The position numbers and the translations under genes were made by a program. This document shows positions 9,170-17,369 of a DNA stretch of 64,000 nt, in pieces. Each line of letters begins with the position of its first letter. Position 1 is the first letter of the stretch. The notes beneath the pieces were generated by a model. The model was not told the DNA's origin, did no database searches, and worked only from the letters and a program-made list of their open reading frames with translations. Origin of the DNA: Paenibacillus harenae DSM 16969 (GTDB taxonomy: Bacteria; Bacillota; Bacilli; Paenibacillales; Paenibacillaceae); assembly GCF_000422465.1 (NCBI RefSeq), contig NZ_KE383842.1, positions 641,845 to 705,844 on the forward strand, in the 5' to 3' direction.

Positions 9170-9578
9170 CGGAAAGTTTGACAGACAATCGCTGGCGGCC
9201 TAGTTGCCGCGAGAGGAAAGTCCGGGCTCCACAGGGCAGGATGCTGGATAACGTCCAGTCAGCGCGAGCTGAAGGATAGTGCCACAGAAATGGACCGCCG
9301 ATGGCCGGCTTTACGCCGGTACAGGTAAGGGTGGAACCGTGGTGTAAGAGACCACGAGGAGCATAGGTGACTATGTTCCTGGTAAACCCCATCTGGAGCA
9401 AGACCGAGAGGACGCCGCAGCCACTAAGCTGCAGCCCTAGCCTGGGGCGCGTCCGGGTTGGTTGCTGGAGCCGTACAGCAATGTGCGGCCTAGATAGATG
9501 ATTGTCGCTTCATCGTGGGAGGGTCGTTCCCGATTGAACCACCAGAAGTACAGAACCCGGCTTACGGCAAACTTTCCG
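9170..9578 (+). ncRNA. rnpB: RNase P RNA, type A (ancestral) architecture
   Basis: Catalytic RNA that removes 5' leaders from pre-tRNAs. P1 is formed by GGAAAGTTTG at 9171-9180 and CAAACTTTCC at 9568-9577. Conserved core blocks are GAGGAAAGTCCGGGCTCC, ACAGAAA and CCGCCGATGGCC, the J-regions GGTAAACCCC and GGAGCAAGACC, and ACAGAACCCGGCTTA near the 3' end. Helices P13 (GTGGT/ACCAC) and P14 (GGAGCATAG/CTATGTTCC), and a P16-like stem (GGACGC/GCGTCC), are present. These define type A; B. subtilis type B RNA lacks P13 and P14. It has its own promoter and terminator and is flanked by yqfO and a convergent protease gene. Confidence 0.95.
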
Positions 9579-9599
9579 CACGACGATTATAAACAAACA

Positions 9600-9629
9600 G
9601 CACCCTTCCTAATCGAAGGGTGCTTTTTT
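9600..9629 (+). terminator. Terminator of rnpB
   Basis: GCACCCTTC at 9600-9608 pairs with GAAGGGTGC at 9615-9623, loop CTAATC, followed by six T residues. The A-rich 5' side may allow it to serve the convergent protease gene as well. Confidence 0.9.
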
Positions 9630-9676
9630 ATATTCGAATTTTCGATATAAGTTGAACAAATTTTTAGCGTAAAAGA

Positions 9677-11524
9677 CTATTCGTACTTACTTATGATTCG
9701 ATCCAGCCTGCGTTTCACTTGATCCGGATAGGTCTGCAGCGCTCCGCCATAGGATGCCGCAGCATGAAGAGCCTGATCCACGTCAATTTCCCCATAACCG
9801 AAATAGATATCCTTGCCTTGAGTACCGATGTCCGCTGCTGACTTTCGCATAAGCTCCATCACTTCTTCGTTGCTTAGTTCAGGATTCACGGAACGGATCA
9901 GCCCGGCCAGCGCGGCGACGTGCGGGCTTGCCATAGACGTACCCGACAAGGCGGCGTATTGACTGCCCGGATAGGTGCTTGCGATACTGTCGCCGGGCGC
10001 TGCGACGTCAATATAATCGCCGTAGTTGGAGAACGATGCTTTTTCCTTGTTGCTGTCCGTCGCGGCTACCGCGAATACTTCCGGGTAGGCGGCCGGGTAT
10101 CCCGGACGGTCGGTATTATCATTGCCGCTTGCTGCGATCATCACGACATCATGCTCGTAAGCATATTTTATCGCATCATGCAGAAAATCGGCTTGGGCGT
10201 AGTTGCCGAGACTCATATTAATTACCTTGGCGCCATGGTCGACTGCCCAGATAATCCCTTGCGCGACAGAATAGGTTGAGCCGGCGCCGCTGCTGTCGAG
10301 TACCTTTATCGGCATAATTTTGTTATACCAGGACAATCCGGCCACACCTTCGCCATTATTGACCGTAGCTCCGATAATGCCTGCGACGTGGGTGCCGTGC
10401 CCGACGTCATCATCAGGGGCCAACGATTCGTCAATCAGATTGATGCCCGTCGTTGTTTTTCCTTTGAGATCGGGATGGTTGCTTTGCACGCCGGTATCCA
10501 GCACCGCAACGATTACCTCTTCATTGCCTTTGGTTACGTTCCATCCCTTTTCGGTTTCGATGGAAGGGAGGTTCCATTGGTATTCGGAATATAACGCGTC
10601 ATTCGGAACAATTTCCTGCTCCTCTTCATTCGTCAAATACAAATAATGCGGCTCCGTATATTCCGTCTGCCAGGCTTGCTTGAAATATTGCATAAGATGC
10701 TCGGTTTCCATGTTTTTAGATCTAAATACGAAGGTGTCGCCGATTTTTTTTACCGATTCCGCATTGATTTCTTTTTTAATTTGCTCCATTTGGGCGGGCG
10801 TTAACGGCGACACGAAATGAACAACGACGTCCCGCACATGATAATGGCTTGCATTTCCGTTATCCTCGCCCGATTTCACGGTGGTATCCCTCGTGGAATT
10901 CGGTTTCACCGATTCAATCTTGTAATTTCCTTCTGCGGGATAGGGAACAATCCGAAGATTGCGCATTTGATGCTGTTCCACTGATTTTACAATATCCTGC
11001 TTAATAACGCCTACGACGCCGATGCCGGCATGTTTCGTATCCGGTACGCCAAGCACCATATAACGGCTGCCGTCCTGCGCGGTGAAGGCCGGCGATTGGA
11101 ATTTTGCGCCCTTGGCGACCTGGGCTTTGGCGGTCGCGACGAATTTCTTCGCTTGCCCGTTATCGGTTGCAGGAATTTTGCCGCGATTAACGCTGCGTTT
11201 GCCGGATATCCAGCTAATAAAGCTCATATGCATATGCTCGTGCATCATATGCTTGATCCGGGCATTCGCATCCGATTGCGAATTCATACCGGCGCTCATC
11301 AGCTTCTGAAAATCTTTGGAGCACTCCGACGTACAAAGCATGGATGTGGCATTCATATCGTTCTGAAGCGCAGCTAGCTTAAGCGTATGCTCTTTATTCG
11401 TCGACAATTCGGAGGATTGCGGCGCTTTGCCGTTATCACGCGGCTCGAACAGCGGAGTGGTAGGTATAAGCAGCGCGGCAACGGCTAAAATGGAAAGAGC
11501 GCCAATGATCCAATGTTTTCTCAT
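9677..11524 (-). CDS. Secreted S8 (subtilisin-like) serine protease with long prodomain
   Basis: A 615-residue exported subtilase. The N-terminus MRKHWIIGAL plus a hydrophobic stretch looks like a signal peptide or membrane anchor. About 300 residues follow before the protease fold, which probably act as prodomain; part of it (around VVVHFVSPLTPAQMEQ) resembles fervidolysin-type propeptides. The catalytic triad is D343 (AVLDTGV), H376 (GHGTHVAG) and S530 (GTSMASPH), with oxyanion N468 in ASGN. The ribosome binding site CTGGAGG precedes ATG 11524. It is transcribed away from ypuI, and the upstream gap is shared. Substrate cannot be told; extracellular nutrition or a spore/wall role are both possible. 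Confidence 0.9.
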   Translation of the reverse strand: MRKHWIIGALSILAVAALLIPTTPLFEPRDNGKAPQSSELSTNKEHTLKLAALQNDMNATSMLCTSECSKDFQKLMSAGMNSQSDANARIKHMMHEHMHMSFISWISGKRSVNRGKIPATDNGQAKKFVATAKAQVAKGAKFQSPAFTAQDGSRYMVLGVPDTKHAGIGVVGVIKQDIVKSVEQHQMRNLRIVPYPAEGNYKIESVKPNSTRDTTVKSGEDNGNASHYHVRDVVVHFVSPLTPAQMEQIKKEINAESVKKIGDTFVFRSKNMETEHLMQYFKQAWQTEYTEPHYLYLTNEEEQEIVPNDALYSEYQWNLPSIETEKGWNVTKGNEEVIVAVLDTGVQSNHPDLKGKTTTGINLIDESLAPDDDVGHGTHVAGIIGATVNNGEGVAGLSWYNKIMPIKVLDSSGAGSTYSVAQGIIWAVDHGAKVINMSLGNYAQADFLHDAIKYAYEHDVVMIAASGNDNTDRPGYPAAYPEVFAVAATDSNKEKASFSNYGDYIDVAAPGDSIASTYPGSQYAALSGTSMASPHVAALAGLIRSVNPELSNEEVMELMRKSAADIGTQGKDIYFGYGEIDVDQALHAAASYGGALQTYPDQVKRRLDRIISKYE

Positions 11525-11622
11525 ACTTGAAACCTCCAGTATTTCTTCTGATTAGAGATGAGCCTAACCTATAGGGTAGGAATTCCGAGCAGAAAATATG
11601 CGAATAGATCGTTTAAACGCCA

Positions 11623-11649
11623 GTACCACTTCCATGTAATTTGTGGTAC
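11623..11649. promoter_or_regulatory. Inverted repeat between protease gene and ypuI
   Basis: GTACCAC at 11623-11629 and GTGGTAC at 11643-11649 form a 7-base dyad with a 13-base spacer in the divergent intergenic region. It could be an operator or a short hairpin. No regulator can be named. Confidence 0.3.
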
Positions 11650-11706
11650 CATGTTTATGATTGTATTTTTTATGTGTGTTTGGATTATGAAAGGGGATCT
11701 ACCTAT

Positions 11707-12207
11707 ATGCCATCTGCTAATGTCAAAGCACTTACGGAATCAACTCAAACGAAGCTTAAGGATGCGGTAAACCAGCTTGAACCGTTTCTGAACAACAATG
11801 CTTTGCTCCAATTGACAGGGGAGGACAGCGGGGAAGATGCACAGCTATTTTACAGAGGCTTATTATCCGATTTAAGACATTTGCTGGTGTTTTCTGAGGT
11901 TTCAGTTGAAAAACTGGGAGTGCTTCTCAGACGGCCCAATTTCGATACAGACTATGCGGAACGCGTATTGTATGAGGTTTACCATCAATGCGTGAGCGCA
12001 TATTTCTATCCGAAGAACGAATGTTATTCCGAGGATGGACGATACGCTTACACGGGACAGGATGCCATCCGATTCCGGTACAAGCCAGTCCGCCCGGCCC
12101 GCGATATCGTGCTCAGCCTTTCGAAGATTTTTGAGGAGCTTCGCGACGAGCTTGCTTATTATGAGAATGACTATATGACGCAGCGCCGTATGCAGGGACA
12201 AAAATAA
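11707..12207 (+). CDS. ypuI: YpuI family protein (DUF3907)
   Basis: About 166 residues, matching the YpuI/DUF3907 family of Bacillales, whose function is unknown. It is soluble, with no signal peptide or membrane segment. Distinctive stretches are YRGLLSDLRHLLVFSE, YHQCVSAYFYPKNECYSEDGR and AYTGQDAIRF. The start at ATG 11707 is chosen because AAAGGGGATC precedes it at normal distance; an upstream in-frame ATG at 11641 would add an unrelated hydrophobic segment. It is followed by a hairpin and then the DUF1540 gene. Confidence 0.75.
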   Translation: MPSANVKALTESTQTKLKDAVNQLEPFLNNNALLQLTGEDSGEDAQLFYRGLLSDLRHLLVFSEVSVEKLGVLLRRPNFDTDYAERVLYEVYHQCVSAYFYPKNECYSEDGRYAYTGQDAIRFRYKPVRPARDIVLSLSKIFEELRDELAYYENDYMTQRRMQGQK

Positions 12208-12217
12208 GGCAGAATGA

Positions 12218-12261
12218 ATCGCCTCCGGTCAGGGAAACTTGATAACGGAGGTGATTTTTTT
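12218..12261 (+). promoter_or_regulatory. Terminator-like hairpin that hides the DUF1540 ribosome binding site
   Basis: ATCGCCTCCG at 12218-12227 pairs along its whole length (one G-T wobble) with CGGAGGTGAT at 12246-12255, loop 18 bases, followed by a run of seven T from 12255 to 12261. The 3' arm is the Shine-Dalgarno of the next gene, whose ATG is at 12262. The structure would either stop transcription from ypuI or block translation of the small downstream protein. Confidence 0.7.
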
Positions 12262-12474
12262 ATGCCGAAAGGCGTGTCCTGCAGCGTAGCTAATTGCAGC
12301 TTCTGGGAGGAAGGAAACAACTGTGCAGCTAAGGAAATCATGATTGAAATCGATCAGCACGGCGCTTCCAATCTGAATGAAGAATTTGCCGGCGATGAGC
12401 TGGGACTATACCATCAGGATCAGGCGGAGCAATCTGCGGCAACTTGCTGCCAAACCTTTAAACCGAAGGAGTGA
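12262..12474 (+). CDS. DUF1540 cysteine-rich protein
   Basis: A 70-residue protein of the DUF1540 type. It contains spaced cysteines in CSVANCSFW, NNCAAKEI and ATCCQTF, a pattern suggesting metal binding. No membrane segment is present. The start is ATG 12262, whose GGAGGTGAT ribosome binding site is embedded in the hairpin just upstream; the longer reading frame from 12214 is not supported. The function of the family is unknown; several members occur in spore formers and clostridia. It is 6 bases from the next gene. Confidence 0.8.
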   Translation: MPKGVSCSVANCSFWEEGNNCAAKEIMIEIDQHGASNLNEEFAGDELGLYHQDQAEQSAATCCQTFKPKE

Positions 12475-12480
12475 TGGTTC

Positions 12481-12897
12481 ATGGGCAAGTACGAAGACGA
12501 TTATAAAGAGCTTCTGGATGAACGTGATCGTCATGAACATGTAAGCCGTCCGGTTGTGGGGACAGCCAGCATGCCGAACGTAAATGAAGAAATGGGCGCT
12601 GATTTTGCGGTGAGCAGCCAGGTTGCGGATGCGGAGCGGAGAGAAGAGAGGCATGTCGAACGGGCGGACCGTGTAGACGCGGAAACCGGAGGCAATGCCC
12701 TTGGGTGGGTATCCCTTGTGTTTGCGGTCGCATCATGGTTTTTATGGCCGGTATTGCTCGGTGCAACCGCAGCCGTGCTAGGCTTTATCGCTTATCGGCA
12801 GGGGGCACGCGCGCTTGGCGGTTGGGCTATGGCAATCGGAATCATTGCAGTAGCATTAAATTTAATCATTGTTCCTTTTTATTACGCGATTACCTGA
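12481..12897 (+). CDS. Small membrane protein with two TM segments, DUF4190-like
   Basis: 138 residues. A hydrophilic, strongly charged N-terminal half (to about residue 75) is followed by two long hydrophobic segments (WVSLVFAVASWFLWPVLLGA and a second ending LNLIIVPFYYAIT) linked by the loop FIAYRQGARALGG. This helix-loop-helix with a Gly/Ala-rich turn recalls DUF4190 proteins. It is probably cotranscribed with the DUF1540 gene, and a bidirectional terminator follows. I cannot assign a function. Confidence 0.6.
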   Translation: MGKYEDDYKELLDERDRHEHVSRPVVGTASMPNVNEEMGADFAVSSQVADAERREERHVERADRVDAETGGNALGWVSLVFAVASWFLWPVLLGATAAVLGFIAYRQGARALGGWAMAIGIIAVALNLIIVPFYYAIT

Positions 12898-12915
12898 TGG
12901 CTGCCTAACGAAGAG

Positions 12916-12949
12916 AAGCTCCTTTCCGACTATCGGAAAGGAGCTTTTA
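12916..12949. terminator. Bidirectional terminator between membrane protein and alarmone synthetase
   Basis: A 14-base perfect stem AAGCTCCTTTCCGA/TCGGAAAGGAGCTT with a CTA loop, T-rich on the + side and with A residues that give a T-run on the other strand. Confidence 0.85.
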
Positions 12950-12950
12950 C

Positions 12951-13580
12951 TTATTTTAGCGCCTGCTCGCGATGCTTCTGCACCTCTTCGTTCAATGCAA
13001 GCATCTGCTTGTCTAGCGAATCAATCATGGATGCGGAACCCTTCAGCTGCTGCTGAATGTGTGGCGGAATTTGTTCATTGAATTTATAATAGATCTTGTG
13101 CTCCAGGCTTGCCCAGAAATCCATCGCGATGGTACGAATTTGAATTTCAACCAATACATTTTCCTTGCGGTTCGTAAGGAAAACGGGGATTTCGATAATC
13201 AGATGTATGCTTTGGTAGCCGTTAGGCTTAGGGCTGCGGACGTAGTCCTTAACTTCGACGACGCGCACATCGCTTTGCTTGCTGATCATCTCGACGATTT
13301 GATAAATATCGTTGGAGAAGGAGCAGATGATGCGTACGCCGGCAATGTCCCGGATATGTTTTTTCGCATCTTCAAGCGTAATGTCCAGCCCTTTGCGCCG
13401 CAGCTTCTGCATGACGCTTTCAGGTGTTTTTATTCTCGTCTTCATATGTTCAATCGGGTTGTAATCGTGGATGAATTGAAATTCTTCATTTAAGATGTTA
13501 AGCTTCGTTTCGACGGCATCAAGCGCAAATTTATAGGTAAGAAAAAAATGAGCCCACTGCTTTAACTGATCGGTTTTCAT
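12951..13580 (-). CDS. Small alarmone synthetase (RelQ/YjbM type GTP pyrophosphokinase)
   Basis: About 209 residues carrying only a RelA/SpoT synthetase domain, so it should make (p)ppGpp from ATP and GDP/GTP without a hydrolase half. Recognisable synthetase motifs are RIKTPESVMQKLRRKG, DIAGVRIICSF, KDYVRSPKPNGYQSIH and VEIQIRTIAMDFWASLEHKIYYK. Length and motifs fit SAS1 (YjbM/RelQ), a tetramer regulated allosterically in related species. The start is set at ATG 13580 behind AGGAGTGAT; an in-frame start at 13601 has no ribosome binding site. It stands alone between a terminator and a divergent ABC gene. Confidence 0.9.
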   Translation of the reverse strand: MKTDQLKQWAHFFLTYKFALDAVETKLNILNEEFQFIHDYNPIEHMKTRIKTPESVMQKLRRKGLDITLEDAKKHIRDIAGVRIICSFSNDIYQIVEMISKQSDVRVVEVKDYVRSPKPNGYQSIHLIIEIPVFLTNRKENVLVEIQIRTIAMDFWASLEHKIYYKFNEQIPPHIQQQLKGSASMIDSLDKQMLALNEEVQKHREQALK

Positions 13581-13684
13581 TTGAGAATCACTCCTGAGCA
13601 ATCGTTGTATTAATATAATGGTCGATTTGATAGACGAAAGTCAAATGAACCGGCATAAGGCAAGGCTAAGGATAGGGGAAACCG

Positions 13685-14473
13685 ATGATAATAAACATTC
13701 GAGACGTTTCGTGGGAGCGTGGAAACCAAGCGATATTAAGCCGGATCAGCTGGAAGGTTGAAAAGGGGGAGCACTGGTGCTTACTCGGATTAAACGGATC
13801 GGGCAAAACGACGCTTCTGAATATGATCAATGGTTACATATGGCCTATGGAGGGCAGCATGTCCGTACTGGGCAAAAGGTTTGGAGAATTTGACCTGCGC
13901 GAGCTGCGGAAGAGCATCGGCTGGGTCAGTACGTCCCTGCAGCAAAAGTTGTATGGCGGCGAAACGGCTCTAAAAATTGTTTTAAGCGGCAAGTTTGCCA
14001 CAATTGGGCTTTACGACCGTACCGGCTTGGAAGATATGGACAAAGCAGAGAAGCTGATGAAGGCTCTGGGCTGTTCCAGTCTAGCGGAACGCACCTATGA
14101 CACGCTCTCGCAAGGTGAACGGCAGCGCGTGCTTATTGCGCGGGCATTGATGGCGTCGCCGAAGCTGCTTATTCTCGATGAGCCATGCACGGGGCTGGAC
14201 GTATTTGCGCGGGAGCAGCTTCTGCAGATGATCGAAGGCGTAGCGGGACAGGAGGATGCGCCGACCATTATTTATGTAACGCATCATGTCGAGGAAATAT
14301 TGCCGTGTTTTACAAAGACGATGCTCATTAAAGACGGACAAGTATTTGCCGCTGAAGAATCCTCTAAGGTGCTTACATCCGAAGTCATGAGCGATTTCTT
14401 CGGAGTTCCGGTTCAAATCGACCGGAAGGGAGGACGCAGCTGGCTGTCCGTAAAGAGGGACATATGGATTTAG
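13685..14473 (+). CDS. ABC transporter ATP-binding protein (YlmA-like)
   Basis: A 262-residue ABC ATPase. Walker A GLNGSGKTT is at residues 35-43, the signature LSQGERQRV near 142, Walker B LLILDEP near 162 and the H-switch THH near 200. It resembles the stand-alone YlmA/ModF-like subfamily, which often lacks a dedicated permease gene. Its last bases overlap the start of the membrane hydrolase gene by 10, so the two are translationally coupled. No permease or substrate-binding gene is adjacent, leaving its partner unknown. Confidence 0.85.
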   Translation: MIINIRDVSWERGNQAILSRISWKVEKGEHWCLLGLNGSGKTTLLNMINGYIWPMEGSMSVLGKRFGEFDLRELRKSIGWVSTSLQQKLYGGETALKIVLSGKFATIGLYDRTGLEDMDKAEKLMKALGCSSLAERTYDTLSQGERQRVLIARALMASPKLLILDEPCTGLDVFAREQLLQMIEGVAGQEDAPTIIYVTHHVEEILPCFTKTMLIKDGQVFAAEESSKVLTSEVMSDFFGVPVQIDRKGGRSWLSVKRDIWI

Positions 14474-16773
14474 CGCTGCAGGAGCCCGAACAGCAAGCTC
14501 CCGAGCCAAGCAGGATTCATAAGGTGAAAGGCTGGCTGATCAACAGATACCGTAGGCGGAACAGGCGGGACACGCGGATTTGGCGCATTGCATCGGGAAG
14601 CTTAGCCTTATTTGGTTCCCTTTCGATACTTGCCGCGTCGCTTGGCATGCCGACTGGATTCGGGACGTTGATCGACGCATTCTTATTTATCGTCGTGAAT
14701 ATGGCGGCAATGGTCCTTTGCGGGTTTTTGTTATCCATACTGTTATCGCTTATGCTTGTTCCGGTTCCGAGAAGATTCACGGCGCTACTGCTTTATGTCG
14801 GGGTCGAGACGTATTTGATTTTGTATTTTGCAGAGCTTGGCGTGCTTATGCCGATCGTGCTATCCGCCGTGTATACCGTCTCAGGGGCTGCAAGCGGGTG
14901 GTTATTAGGACTGCTTATCCGGTCGAAAATAAAGCCGGTCAGCAAGGTCGTCGTTGCCGTGATTTCAGCATGTGTCATAGCCACGGCGGCGGTGATGGCG
15001 GTCTGGCCGGGCCCTGCGGCAGTGCCTCAGCGGAACGCGGCGCTGGACAGCCCCGCCTCAACCGGCGCCGGGATCTTGGATATGCCGAATCCTGCCGTGT
15101 CCGGAAGATTTGCGGTTCGATCGTTTACGTACGGAAGCGGGAAGGATAAGCATAGAGATTGGTTCGGCGATGACGTCGGCCTGAAGACGGCTTCGGTAGA
15201 CGCTTCCTCCTATATTACGAAATGGCCGGAATTGAAAACGTACTTTTGGGGCTTTGACGAGCATGCACTTCCCATAAACGGCCGGGTATGGATGCCCGAA
15301 GGCGGCGAAGCTTACCCGATCGCGCTTATCGTGCACGGCAATCATCTCATGGAACACTTCTCCGACGAGGGATATGCGTACATAGGCGAGCTGCTTGCGA
15401 GTCACGGCATAATTGCAATCTCCGTCGATGAAAATTTTCTCAACTATTCGGTTTGGTCCGGCATTCCGAATCATGACATGAAGATGCGCGCCTGGGTGCT
15501 TCTAAAGCATTTGCAGCAGCTGCAGCAGCTGAATAAACAAGACGGAAATCCGTTAACGGGTAAAATCGATTTCAGCCGGGTCGCGCTTATCGGTCATTCG
15601 AGAGGCGGTCAAGCGGCGGCGATGGCTGCCGATGCGGACCGGTGGTTCAAAGGCGACCAAACCTTGGCCGCCTTAGACGGCGTAAACATCGAGTCCGTGA
15701 TTGCGATTGCTCCCACCGATAAGAAGGTGGAGGAAAAGTCGGCTCGCCTCGTCAATGTCAATTACTTGACGCTTCAAGGGGCAAAAGACGCTGACGTTAA
15801 TAATTTTTACGGCGACCGGCAGTACAACAGGGTGTCATTCGGCAAGCAATCGGAACGCTTTAAAGCCGCGTTATATATCGAGGGAGCTAATCACAGCCAA
15901 TTTAATACGGCATGGGGAAGATCCGATGAACGCTCGCCGGGCGGCTTATTTCTGAACCGCGCCGGTCTGCTGGAGGAAGAAGAGCAGCGCGATATTTCGA
16001 AGATTTACGTTTCCGCCTTCCTACAGGCGACGCTGCTAGGCGAAGCCGGATACAAGAGGCTCTTCCAGGATTACAGGACCGGCGGCGCATGGCTTCCGGA
16101 GACGGTTTATACGAACCGGTACGAGGAAGCGGGCTTTACGGAAATTACCCGTTATGACAGGGGGGGCAGCAAGACATCCCTTCCGTTCGGCGGCAAAGCT
16201 GAAGCCGATGGAATGATCCTGTGGCAATTGGCCAATGCGAAGGACAGGGACAACCATAACAAAGGAACAAAGGGCATTGAACTGGAATGGGATCAGCCTG
16301 GAGCGGAGTATGAGCTGGAACTATCCCGCAGCATAGACGCTCATCCGAAGGGGATGACGGAATCAAGCCTTGTGTTCTCGATGGCCAATATGGAACGGGA
16401 TCTTATCGCAAAGAACGCGAAGGCGAAAGAGTCGAATCCGTTAGAAGTCAAGGAGAAAGAATTGCCGCCGCTTCCTGCGGTGGTGATCGGGCTTACGTTC
16501 GAAGCCGGGGGGACGACGGAAGTCGGGCTTGAGGAGATCATGCCGGTATCGCCTCCGGCTTACACGGCTTTCACATCGCTGTCATGGCTGGAATCGCGGA
16601 TGAAAAAAGGGAAATTTAAAAACGCCACGGAGCCTGTGTTTCAAACCTTCGTCGTTCCGCTCGCGACATTCGGGCCGGATGCCGTCGAAGCAAATGAGAT
16701 CAGCAGGATCACGTTCCGTTTCGTAAGCGGTCCGGGTAAGGTTATGCTTGACGATATCGGCTTCATGCCTTGA
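14464..16773 (+). CDS. Membrane-anchored alpha/beta hydrolase
   Basis: A 769-residue protein with a basic N-terminal cytoplasmic segment, then about five hydrophobic helices (near residues 41-62, 68-98, 105-125, 128-152 and 160-182), then a large domain expected outside the membrane. That domain contains the strand-and-oxyanion region ALIVHGNHLMEHF near 287 and the nucleophile elbow ALIGHSRGG with S379, both typical of alpha/beta hydrolases. An acid near DADVNNF (residues 443-449) and a His in EGANHSQF are candidates for the triad. The last 250 residues are a beta-rich extension. Coupled to the ABC ATPase upstream. Esterase or lipase chemistry is inferred; substrate unknown. Confidence 0.75.
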   Translation: MDLALQEPEQQAPEPSRIHKVKGWLINRYRRRNRRDTRIWRIASGSLALFGSLSILAASLGMPTGFGTLIDAFLFIVVNMAAMVLCGFLLSILLSLMLVPVPRRFTALLLYVGVETYLILYFAELGVLMPIVLSAVYTVSGAASGWLLGLLIRSKIKPVSKVVVAVISACVIATAAVMAVWPGPAAVPQRNAALDSPASTGAGILDMPNPAVSGRFAVRSFTYGSGKDKHRDWFGDDVGLKTASVDASSYITKWPELKTYFWGFDEHALPINGRVWMPEGGEAYPIALIVHGNHLMEHFSDEGYAYIGELLASHGIIAISVDENFLNYSVWSGIPNHDMKMRAWVLLKHLQQLQQLNKQDGNPLTGKIDFSRVALIGHSRGGQAAAMAADADRWFKGDQTLAALDGVNIESVIAIAPTDKKVEEKSARLVNVNYLTLQGAKDADVNNFYGDRQYNRVSFGKQSERFKAALYIEGANHSQFNTAWGRSDERSPGGLFLNRAGLLEEEEQRDISKIYVSAFLQATLLGEAGYKRLFQDYRTGGAWLPETVYTNRYEEAGFTEITRYDRGGSKTSLPFGGKAEADGMILWQLANAKDRDNHNKGTKGIELEWDQPGAEYELELSRSIDAHPKGMTESSLVFSMANMERDLIAKNAKAKESNPLEVKEKELPPLPAVVIGLTFEAGGTTEVGLEEIMPVSPPAYTAFTSLSWLESRMKKGKFKNATEPVFQTFVVPLATFGPDAVEANEISRITFRFVSGPGKVMLDDIGFMP

Positions 16774-16783
16774 ACAGGAGAAC

Positions 16784-16821
16784 AAAAGCGGGATGCCATT
16801 CTACAGGCCATCCCGCTTTTT
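16784..16821 (+). terminator. Terminator after the membrane hydrolase
   Basis: AAGCGGGATG and CATCCCGCTT form a 10-base stem with a 13-base loop, followed by T residues. It overlaps the 3' end of the decayed transporter on the other strand. Confidence 0.85.
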
Positions 16822-17286
16822 ACGCCCCTTACGGACAGGCTCCTCCAAGGCTCCTCTTTGAAAGTAAAGCTTCCGGCCGCATACAAAGCTGATTCGGGCA
16901 GGACAAAGTCGGTTCAAACCCGAATAAATCTTTACATCCAGAAATTGACTCGCCAAATAATCGCCTATGCTGCCTAATGCAATTCGGGGCATTCGTCCGA
17001 ACAGTGTCTCCAAGGCGCCTTGTACCTGCAGAGGGAATTCGGAATCCAGCGGATTAAACGCTAATGCCATCTGCATAATAATGGTTGTAGCTATAAGAGT
17101 GAAGAAGCCGAACCAAACGGCTTTTCTCGCCGCTTTCTCGCCATATTTCTCATTTAACAGAACGGAAGCGAGGTAAATGGTACCGTACATCGTATTTCCG
17201 AGCGAAATGGCAATCGCCATCCCGAAGAATGAGATATCGATTGTTTTGACTAAGCCATTATATATGAGTTGTTCGGAAACCAGCAC
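16801..17286 (-). pseudogene. Remnant of a queuosine precursor transporter (YhhQ/QueT, VUT family)
   Basis: The central part of this frame matches the VUT/YhhQ family of vitamin- and queuosine-precursor carriers: GNTMYGTIYLAS, LNEKYGEKAARKAVWFGFF, ALETLFGRMPRIALGS and SQFLDVKIY are all present. The family is normally about 220 residues. Here the first helix region is degraded: a TGA sits 19-21 bases upstream of the only possible start, a GTG. After SQFLDVKIYSG the frame drifts into an unrelated polar tail, so the last two or three helices are missing. The 3' end overlaps the terminator of the neighbouring gene. The most likely reading is a decayed gene rather than a functional short carrier. 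Confidence 0.75.
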
Positions 17287-17369
17287 TAATAAATATCCTG
17301 CGGTTCAAACAAGAGGAAATGGATGGTAAGATAAAAATTCAACCTTACGAACAGATAAGGAGTGTTAGC

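Noticed and set aside
8925..9401. 158-residue open frame on the minus strand across rnpB
   Set aside because: It overlaps the conserved RNase P RNA and the end of yqfO and resembles no protein family.
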